Origin: an uncultured Treponema sp.
GTDB lineage: Bacteria > Spirochaetota > Spirochaetia > Treponematales > Treponemataceae
DNA length: 19,635 bases
Direction: 5' to 3'
Assembly: GCA_945833725.1 (NCBI GenBank)
Contig: CAMAFU010000009.1
Coordinates: forward strand, 1-19,635
Each line of letters begins with the position of its first letter. Positions within the stretch are counted from its first letter, which is position 1. A program made the position numbers and the translations under genes. The notes under the pieces were generated by a model, which saw only the letters and a program-made list of their open reading frames with translations, searched no databases and had not been told where the DNA came from. This document shows positions 13,354-19,635 of the stretch, piece by piece.

Positions 13354-15462
13354 ATGGTTTTCAGCAGCAAAAAAAAGATTTGTTTTTTTTCCGCATTGTT
13401 TCTTGTTTCTTTTCCCCTTCTTTTCGGGCAATCTTATGCAAATTCAAGTAAAAAAACAGCATTGAGATATTTAAAACTGGCAGAACAATATGCTTCAGAA
13501 AAAAACTGGTCTGCTGCCGAATCCAATTCCACACTGGGGCTTGCTTACGACGAATCAATTTCAGATTTGTGGTACATTCAGGCCTTATCAAAAATCAACT
13601 CTGGAACAAAAAAAAATCAGGTTATTCCACTTGTACAAAAATCCCTTACAGAAGGCCAATGGGTTGACTACAACAAAGAAAGTGCCAGAATTTTATACGC
13701 TGACCTTCTTTGTTCCACAGGCAGTTTTACTCAGGCACAGGCCGTACTTAACATGCCTCCCCTTCTGTATTCGGCAGATGCAGAATTTATCCGTGCAAAA
13801 TGCTATTACAACTCAAAAGCCGAAGATGGAATTCAAAAAGCCCGGGAAAAAATTGATGCCGCCAGAAGAATATACCCAGAGGACAAACGGTTTGCAGAAC
13901 TTTTTTTCAGCCATGAATATTCAACTGGTGGAAGAAACAGTGAAAATTCCCTTATTGCCGATGCGTTTATTTCTGCCGTTTCAAATTATTCACAGCCATC
14001 TGCCGAGCTGGAAATTCTGGCAGCCTTATTTGCACAAGGTGAACAAAAAATCAGAATGTTAAAATCATTTAATGCCAGAGGGTTAAAATCGCCTCTTTAT
14101 CCCAGTGCAGCTTTAGAATGCGGCTTAATTTCGGAACAGAAGGCTCTGGACTATTTTTATTCATATTCCGACAAAACTATTAACTGGAGCATTTTAAAAA
14201 ACTTTGCAAAACACCTTTCTTCTCCCGACACAAAAAAAGAATTCGGCGAATACTTAAATTCCTACAACGGAACAATTCTTTTCGATACAGACGGCGATTT
14301 AACATGCAACCTTTACGCTGAATATAAACGGGGTCGTCCGCAAAAAATAAAGTTCGACAGCAATCAGGATGATGAAAACGAATGGGAAGCGTTCTGCGAC
14401 TTTGGAGTTCCCGTTTCAATAACACTGCAGGAAGGAAACTGCCGCCTGGAATACGATAAATGGCCGTCAATTCATAAGGCTGTCTATCCTGGATCCGACG
14501 GAAAAAAAGACAAACTTGTTTTTAATCTTGTATCAGAAACTTTATTCTGGTCACCTTTTTCAATAAATGCCGAAAATGAATTATTATCCCTTTTCAATGT
14601 AGAATTTTATATTCCAGAAATATCAGAACAAAAAGAAACTATTTCCGGCGAAAAACTTTTATCGGCCTGCTCAAGTTATGAAATTCCTTCAAAAGAAAGG
14701 GAAAACGCAGAAATAAAAGTCAGCATGCTTAACGGGCAGCCTCAGCTTGCAAGATATTTTTCCAACGGAAAAATGTATGCCCAAACACATTTTAAAAACG
14801 GGCTTCCAGATTTCCGCGTAGTTGATATGGACGAAGACGGTCTTTTTGAAACGACAGAAACTTATGGCAGAGAGAAAAACGGTCTTCAAGACTATTTAAC
14901 TCAAGAAGAAGAAATACAAATCGTAACAAATTTATTCGGCAGCGGAAGCAGCGGGACTGGATTTTACCTGAAAATGATTCAACTCGACCAAAACGGCGAC
15001 ACAATTCCAGACTTTACGGAAGAATATTCAGAAGGAAAAGGTAAAACTTCTTCATGGGATTTAAATAACGACGGTGAATGGGAACTGCGCTACATAAAAC
15101 ATCCAGAAAAACAAGGAACGCCCCTTACAGAACAAACAATTTTCCGGCGACCGTTTTTTAACGATTATGTATCTGTTGTTATGGAAAACGGAATTCCAGT
15201 TCACATTCTGGAAGATGGCAAAAAAATTCCTATATTTTACGATGAACCATACGGAATATTCTGGCTTGGCGAAAAAGGAAACGGAATGGATGCAGAAATT
15301 CTTCTAAAAAATATTAACCAAACTACGGTTCAAGGTGTTTGTAAACTTGTACCGGCGGAAGGTAAAAATATACTTTGCGTACGGATTGGCAGTTACATTT
15401 TCGGAGAATTGCTGCCGGACGAAAAAACCGAAGAAAAAATTCAAATGGAAGATTTACTATGA
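13354..15462 (+). CDS. Exported TPR protein with acidic D-x-[DN]-x-D repeats
   Basis: 702 residues. Residues 1-29 are a signal peptide (K-K-K, hydrophobic core, likely cut near S-Y-A). Residues about 34-175 are helical with TPR-like spacing (A-L-R-Y-L-K-L-A-E-Q-Y-A, then a second A-x-x-x-L-A helix). From about 300 the protein is beta-rich and carries five acidic loops of the type hydrophobic-D-x-[DN]-x-D followed by E-x-aromatic: near 310, 334, 490, 544 and 568. Such loops resemble EF-hand-like or YD/FG-GAP-like calcium sites. N-G turns (about 471, 482, 612) recur between strands. I do not recognise a named family for the whole protein. Its stop overlaps the protease ATG (ATGA). Probably periplasmic or surface-exposed; may bind protein partners and calcium, inferred. 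Confidence 0.8.
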   Translation: MVFSSKKKICFFSALFLVSFPLLFGQSYANSSKKTALRYLKLAEQYASEKNWSAAESNSTLGLAYDESISDLWYIQALSKINSGTKKNQVIPLVQKSLTEGQWVDYNKESARILYADLLCSTGSFTQAQAVLNMPPLLYSADAEFIRAKCYYNSKAEDGIQKAREKIDAARRIYPEDKRFAELFFSHEYSTGGRNSENSLIADAFISAVSNYSQPSAELEILAALFAQGEQKIRMLKSFNARGLKSPLYPSAALECGLISEQKALDYFYSYSDKTINWSILKNFAKHLSSPDTKKEFGEYLNSYNGTILFDTDGDLTCNLYAEYKRGRPQKIKFDSNQDDENEWEAFCDFGVPVSITLQEGNCRLEYDKWPSIHKAVYPGSDGKKDKLVFNLVSETLFWSPFSINAENELLSLFNVEFYIPEISEQKETISGEKLLSACSSYEIPSKERENAEIKVSMLNGQPQLARYFSNGKMYAQTHFKNGLPDFRVVDMDEDGLFETTETYGREKNGLQDYLTQEEEIQIVTNLFGSGSSGTGFYLKMIQLDQNGDTIPDFTEEYSEGKGKTSSWDLNNDGEWELRYIKHPEKQGTPLTEQTIFRRPFFNDYVSVVMENGIPVHILEDGKKIPIFYDEPYGIFWLGEKGNGMDAEILLKNINQTTVQGVCKLVPAEGKNILCVRIGSYIFGELLPDEKTEEKIQMEDLL

Positions 15463-17081
15463 AAAACAAAATTTTAAAAATATTTTTCTATTTCTGCTTT
15501 GTATTATGCTTATTTATTGCAGCAGGATGCAAAACAACAGAAGAATCCGGTAAACCCTTTGTTCAACCTGACTACACTCAGGAAGACATTAAAAACGAAG
15601 AAATAAAACGCATAGAAGAAATTTCGCAAACTGAACTTATTCACGCGTTCTGGCGAAGCTGCATGCTGAACGAAAAATCTGTAATTGACAAAACGGCAGA
15701 AAAAATTCTACAGGCCTGCAATGAATCAATAAGCGAAGAAAACTATCTTCAGGCCGCTTATTTTGCCAATGCACTGAAAATTCAATCTCACCCGCTGTAC
15801 AGCAAGTTAAAATATTCTTCTGAACAACTGGAAAAACTTTCAAAAGCAAAAATTCCTTCAACTCCTGTAAATCAAAATCCTGTAAAACTTTCCAGACTTA
15901 TTGAAGGAACTGTAACAGTATGGGTCGATAAAGGCGTAAAAGTTGAAAACGGAATGGGTTATGCAGACAGAATAACAGGCTCAGGTTTTTTTATTTCCTC
16001 CGACGGCATAATCGTAACAAACCATCATGTAATTTCAGATTTAGTAGATCCAAAATACGAAGGTTATGCCAGGCTTTTTGTAAAACTTGCCGGAGATTCA
16101 GAAACACGGATTCCTGCAAAAGTTATTGGCTGGGATTCTGAACTGGATTTAGCCCTTCTTAAAGCTGAAATTGAAGCACCTTATGTTTTTGCATTAGGTT
16201 CAAGCATGGATATGGATGCCGGCGACAAAGTTTTCTGCATAGGTTCGCCTATAGGATTGGAACGAACTTTAACAAGCGGAATTGTAAGTGCCAGAGAAAG
16301 ATTTTTAAACAGTGCAGGGCCAATAATGCAGATTGATGCGGCTGTAAACTCTGGAAACAGTGGCGGTCCTTGTGTAGATGAAAAAGGCAATGTACAGGCT
16401 ATAGTTTTTGCCGGAATGCAGCAGATGACAGGATTAAATTTTGCCATTCCTGTTGAATACCTTAAAGCAGAACTTCCAAACCTTATTGCAGGAGGCGAAT
16501 TTACTCACGGCTGGATAGAAGCCTGCGGCAAAACAAAAAAGACTTCTTCAGAAAGCAATGGTGTTGAACTGTATTATGTAATGCCTGGCGGAAAGGCTTT
16601 TAGGGCCGGCTTAAAAGAAGGAGACATAATTACTGCCGTTAATGACCAGAAAACAGCAGATCTTGAAACGCTCCAGAAAAAACTCTGTTCCATTGCGGCC
16701 CGTTCAATTATAAAAATTACATATTTGCGTAACGAAGAAACAAAAACAGCCACAGTCTATCTTTCTCCCAGACCGTCTAATCCGGGATTCTACATTTATA
16801 AAAACGATGTGCTTTCAAATTCGTTTGCAGCAATTTTCGGCATGAAACTTACAAGAGATACAAACGGAAAGAAAAAGTTTCAGGTTGAAAATGTTGTAAA
16901 AGGTTCTGTAGCCGATGAATCTGGATTTTCTGAAAGCGACTACATCGAAATACGCGACATTGAATTTAACGAAGATAAATCCGTAGTTTTAGCCGCAATA
17001 TATGCTAAAAAACGGAAAAAAGGTTATCTGGATATGAGCATGGGAATTGCAGCCCCATTAAACAGCCCAAATTATTTTTAA
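15459..17081 (+). CDS. Trypsin-like (HtrA/DegP-type) serine protease lipoprotein with PDZ domain
   Basis: 540 residues from the ATG at 15459, chosen because GGAA lies about 8 nt upstream, the ATG overlaps the TPR stop, and the start gives a clean lipoprotein signal (I-A-A-G-C, Cys24); an in-frame upstream start at 15375 would bury this. A helical region spans about 40-140. The protease domain (about 145-350) has a full triad: His190 in T-N-H-H-V, Asp230 in L-D-L-A-L-L, Ser301 in G-N-S-G-G-P. A PDZ domain follows (about 368-435, G-V-E-L-Y-Y-V to L-K-E-G-D-I-I). The last 90 residues contain a second, degenerate PDZ-like segment (F-Q-V-E-N-V-V-K-G-S-V-A). HtrA proteases degrade or refold misfolded envelope proteins; this one should be anchored in the periplasm. 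lepA follows 11 bp later. Confidence 0.93.
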   Translation: MKNKILKIFFYFCFVLCLFIAAGCKTTEESGKPFVQPDYTQEDIKNEEIKRIEEISQTELIHAFWRSCMLNEKSVIDKTAEKILQACNESISEENYLQAAYFANALKIQSHPLYSKLKYSSEQLEKLSKAKIPSTPVNQNPVKLSRLIEGTVTVWVDKGVKVENGMGYADRITGSGFFISSDGIIVTNHHVISDLVDPKYEGYARLFVKLAGDSETRIPAKVIGWDSELDLALLKAEIEAPYVFALGSSMDMDAGDKVFCIGSPIGLERTLTSGIVSARERFLNSAGPIMQIDAAVNSGNSGGPCVDEKGNVQAIVFAGMQQMTGLNFAIPVEYLKAELPNLIAGGEFTHGWIEACGKTKKTSSESNGVELYYVMPGGKAFRAGLKEGDIITAVNDQKTADLETLQKKLCSIAARSIIKITYLRNEETKTATVYLSPRPSNPGFYIYKNDVLSNSFAAIFGMKLTRDTNGKKKFQVENVVKGSVADESGFSESDYIEIRDIEFNEDKSVVLAAIYAKKRKKGYLDMSMGIAAPLNSPNYF

Positions 17082-17092
17082 GGATTAAATAA

Positions 17093-18895
17093 ATGACACA
17101 AATGAAATTTAAAAGAAACTTCTGCATTGTTGCCCACATTGACCATGGAAAATCAACACTGGCAGACAGGCTTATTCAAAAAGCAAAAATTATTGACGAC
17201 AGGCAGATGACAAACCAGATACTGGATAACATGGATATTGAGCGGGAACGGGGAATTACAATAAAAAGTCAGGCCGTTACAATTCCTTACCACGCAAAAG
17301 ACGGCAACGACTACGAGTTGAATTTTGTTGATACTCCCGGTCATGTTGACTTTTCCTACGAAGTAAGCCGAGCAATAGCATCTTGCGAAGGAGCATTAAT
17401 TCTTGTAGATGCAAGTCAGGGTGTTGAAAGCCAGACTGTTTCAAATTTATATATGGCAATGGAACAGGATTTAACAATTGTACCTGTTATAAACAAAATT
17501 GACCTTCCCTCAGCAGATATTCCAACCGTAAAGCACCAGATTGAACACGACTTAGGTCTGGATGCCGACGATGCAGTTCTTTGCAGTGCAAAAACAGGGG
17601 AAGGAATTGATGATTTAATGGAAGCCATTGTAAAAAACTTTCCGCCACCATCTGGAAACCCAGAAAACAAAGCTCAGGCTCTTATTTTTGACTGTCATTA
17701 CGATGAATACCGGGGAGTTATAATTCACATCCGCCTTAAAGAAGGAAGAATTTCAAAAGGCGATACGATCCGTTTTATGTCGAATAATGCAGAATACAAA
17801 GTTGAACAGACTGGAATTTTCAAAATCACCTACGAAGAAAAGCAATATCTTGAAGCAGGTGATGTAGGCTACATTATTGCAGGCTGTAAAACTGTAAGCG
17901 ATGTAAAAGTAGGAGATACGGTAACTTTAGCTTCTAATCCGGCAGAATCGCCTCTTCCAGGATTTAAAGAAGTTAAGCCAGTGGTTTTTTCTTCAATTTA
18001 TCCTATGGATTCCAACGACTACGAAGAATTAAAAGACAGCATGGAAAAGTTAAAGCTGAACGATGCCAGCCTTACTTACGACAAAGACAATTCCCTTGCC
18101 TTAGGAAACGGATTCCGCTGCGGTTTTCTCGGACTTCTTCATCTGGAAATAATTCAGGAACGGCTGGAACGGGATTATGATCAGTCGGTAATATTCACCT
18201 CACCTTCTGTTGAATACAAATGCACGCTGACAAACGGCGAGGAAATTACCATCGACAATCCTACAGAATTCCCGGAAACAAAAATAAAAGAAGCAAAAGA
18301 ACCTTATATACGGGCATCAATTATAACTCCGGCAGAATACATAGGTGCAATTATGAATCTTTGTACAGAAAAACGGGGAGAACAGAAAAACATGCAGTAT
18401 CTGGACGAAAAGCGTGTTGAACTTACCTACGAAATGCCTCTGTCCGAAGTTTTATTTGATTTTTACGACAGACTTAAAAGCTACAGCCGGGGATATGCCA
18501 GTTTTGACTACGAAGTAATAGAATATCGTGCTACCGATTTAGTAAAAGTTGATACGCTTATAAATTCCAAGCCAGTTGATGCCCTTTCGTTTCTTGCGTT
18601 TAGAGCCGGAGCGGTTGCCAGAGCAAAAAAAGTCTGCGAACGGCTTAAAAACGAAATTTCCCGGCAGCAATTTAAAATTGCAATACAGGGAGCAATTGGA
18701 AGCCAGATAATTGCAAGAGAAACAGTAAATCCTGTACGAAAAGATGTTCTTGCAAAATGTTACGGCGGCGATATAACACGAAAGCGAAAACTTCTTGAAA
18801 AGCAGAAAGAGGGAAAAAAGCGGATGAAAATGGTAGGAAATGTTGAACTTCCGCAAAGTGCATTCCTTGCAGTTTTAAAAGACAAAGAAGAATAG
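17093..18895 (+). CDS. lepA: Elongation factor 4 (LepA GTPase)
   Basis: 600 residues, usual length. GTPase motifs: A-H-I-D-H-G-K-S-T (P loop) near 13-21, R-E-R-G-I-T-I-K, D-T-P-G-H-V-D-F, N-K-I-D-L-P and S-A-K-T-G-E-G. The C-terminal V-G-N-V-E-L-P-Q-S-A-F segment is specific to LepA rather than EF-G. LepA acts on the ribosome in translation, with reported roles in initiation and 30S assembly. The start ATG has TAAGGA 8 nt upstream, overlapping the protease stop codon, so the two genes are in one operon. The second ATG (17102) is less likely. The stop lies 7 bp from the end of the convergent Maf/DUF115 gene. Confidence 0.97.
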   Translation: MTQMKFKRNFCIVAHIDHGKSTLADRLIQKAKIIDDRQMTNQILDNMDIERERGITIKSQAVTIPYHAKDGNDYELNFVDTPGHVDFSYEVSRAIASCEGALILVDASQGVESQTVSNLYMAMEQDLTIVPVINKIDLPSADIPTVKHQIEHDLGLDADDAVLCSAKTGEGIDDLMEAIVKNFPPPSGNPENKAQALIFDCHYDEYRGVIIHIRLKEGRISKGDTIRFMSNNAEYKVEQTGIFKITYEEKQYLEAGDVGYIIAGCKTVSDVKVGDTVTLASNPAESPLPGFKEVKPVVFSSIYPMDSNDYEELKDSMEKLKLNDASLTYDKDNSLALGNGFRCGFLGLLHLEIIQERLERDYDQSVIFTSPSVEYKCTLTNGEEITIDNPTEFPETKIKEAKEPYIRASIITPAEYIGAIMNLCTEKRGEQKNMQYLDEKRVELTYEMPLSEVLFDFYDRLKSYSRGYASFDYEVIEYRATDLVKVDTLINSKPVDALSFLAFRAGAVARAKKVCERLKNEISRQQFKIAIQGAIGSQIIARETVNPVRKDVLAKCYGGDITRKRKLLEKQKEGKKRMKMVGNVELPQSAFLAVLKDKEE

Positions 18896-18902
18896 CATAA
18901 AA

Positions 18903-19635
18903 TCAGGAAAAATCTTTAAGAAAAAATTCAATTTCTGTCCTGACTCTCTTTAAAAAACTTAAATCGGAAAAGTTTTTTTTGTAGCTGTCTGGAAAATGAA
19001 GATAAAGATAATCTCTTGCAGAAAGAAGGTCTTTTATTTCCTCATTTAAACTTGGATAAGGCGGCGGAAAAACATTTTCCCCGTGAACTAAAAGTTCCCT
19101 TAACCTTACAAGAGATTCTTTTTCCTTTTTCAGGAAATTTTCCGTTATTTTTTGACTTTCGCTAAAATCTTCCCGGTTTTTTGCCAGCTGCTGCTCAAAG
19201 AAATTTTTATTCTCATCATGTTTTTTTTGAGGCATGGATTTTGCAAATGAAAGGACTTGTTCTTTAGAAATTTCTAAAGTCCCAAGTTTAATACCGGAAT
19301 TTCCTGCATTATAAAGATTTGCGGCTTTAGAAAAAAAGTCATTAAAAAGCGAGGCATAGGAAAGAAGAATTTTATCTGTTGTTACAGGCGATTTTTTGCC
19401 TTGAACAATTTGGGCACCGATTTTAAATGATGCTTCGTAGTTTTCTACAGGAACAAAACGAGAACAGGATGAAAGTTTTGCAACATGAGCAGGAGTTCCC
19501 CTGGCATGAGTTTTTCCTGTCGAAAAAGAAAAATCAAGGCCTGCAAAAAAAACCGGCACATCAGCACTTTTCCGCATTAAAAGTGCAAGAAAAACAGAAG
19601 TAAGACCTACAGAACCCAACGGCGGTATTTTTTTT
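18903..19635 (-). CDS. Maf/MptE-like (DUF115) protein, 5' end outside the window
   Basis: The C-terminal about 244 codons of a longer gene. The frame stays open to the window edge, with K-K-I-P-P-L-G-S-V-G-L upstream of the first possible start, so no true start is present. G-S-V-G-L-T-S followed by P-V-F-F-A-G-L-D-F-S-F and G-K-T-H-A-R-G-T-P is the typical core of the family (PF01973: 6-hydroxymethylpterin diphosphokinase MptE-like, motility accessory factor Maf). In flagellated bacteria Maf proteins are linked to glycosylation of flagellin, so a role in the spirochaete periplasmic flagella is likely but inferred. The last 100 residues are charged and helical, with a coiled-coil-like K/E-rich stretch. 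It converges on lepA with a 7-bp gap and no visible terminator. Confidence 0.82.
   Translation of the reverse strand, partial: KKIPPLGSVGLTSVFLALLMRKSADVPVFFAGLDFSFSTGKTHARGTPAHVAKLSSCSRFVPVENYEASFKIGAQIVQGKKSPVTTDKILLSYASLFNDFFSKAANLYNAGNSGIKLGTLEISKEQVLSFAKSMPQKKHDENKNFFEQQLAKNREDFSESQKITENFLKKEKESLVRLRELLVHGENVFPPPYPSLNEEIKDLLSARDYLYLHFPDSYKKNFSDLSFLKRVRTEIEFFLKDFS

Noticed and set aside
13490..14062. 190-codon plus-strand open frame
   Set aside because: A frame-shifted shadow of the TPR gene; the TPR frame has a signal peptide and continuous domains.
15375..15458. N-terminal 28-codon extension of the protease
   Set aside because: It overlaps the TPR gene, is arginine-rich, and would place residues ahead of a clear lipoprotein signal. 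The ATG at 15459 has a Shine-Dalgarno-like GGAA and the usual ATGA coupling.

Overview
The window is an ordinary stretch of chromosome from an AT-rich spirochaete, most likely a host-associated Treponema. The evidence is a high share of lipoprotein or exported proteins with spirochaete-like signal sequences, the ispE-spoVG-rplY gene order, an HD-GYP protein, a Maf/MptE-like (DUF115) protein of the type found in flagellated bacteria, and tRNA genes without an encoded CCA. The genus is inferred from these traits, not proven. I see no phage, insertion sequence, CRISPR array or toxin-antitoxin pair.

Layout. Positions 64-7200 are all on the minus strand: a peptidase-U32 family RNA-modification protein, an exported lamin-tail-domain protein, a GAF/HD-GYP cyclic-di-GMP phosphodiesterase, and a translationally coupled pair made of a family 3 glycosidase lipoprotein followed by a NOL1/NOP2/Sun RNA m5C methyltransferase. 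A short-chain dehydrogenase and nicotinate phosphoribosyltransferase (pncB) follow on the plus strand. A minus-strand block then holds an orphan response-regulator-like protein, tRNA-Pro(CGG) and tRNA-Asp(GTC). From 11319 the plus strand carries ispE-spoVG-tRNA-Gln(TTG)-rplY, a terminator, and then a TPR protein, a trypsin-like PDZ protease lipoprotein and lepA. A truncated minus-strand Maf/DUF115 gene runs off the right edge.

How the genes work together. Most functions are housekeeping: translation (rplY, lepA, three tRNAs, two RNA-modification enzymes), isoprenoid synthesis (ispE) and NAD salvage (pncB). Envelope functions (glycosidase, lamin-tail protein, TPR protein, protease) are interleaved. 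The TPR protein and the protease overlap by ATGA and are both exported, so they probably act together in the periplasm.

The most interesting signal is in the promoters. Five genes have a sigma70-like -10 hexamer placed so close to the ATG (6 nt in four cases, 9 nt in ispE) that their mRNAs should have no or almost no 5' leader. Two of these are divergent genes only 34 bp apart. The other signals are a GC-rich intergenic repeat-like element in front of the response-regulator gene, a long structured pncB leader, and five acidic D-x-[DN]-x-D repeats in the TPR protein. No intergenic gap exceeds 300 bases. I did not find a convincing new multi-gene system.
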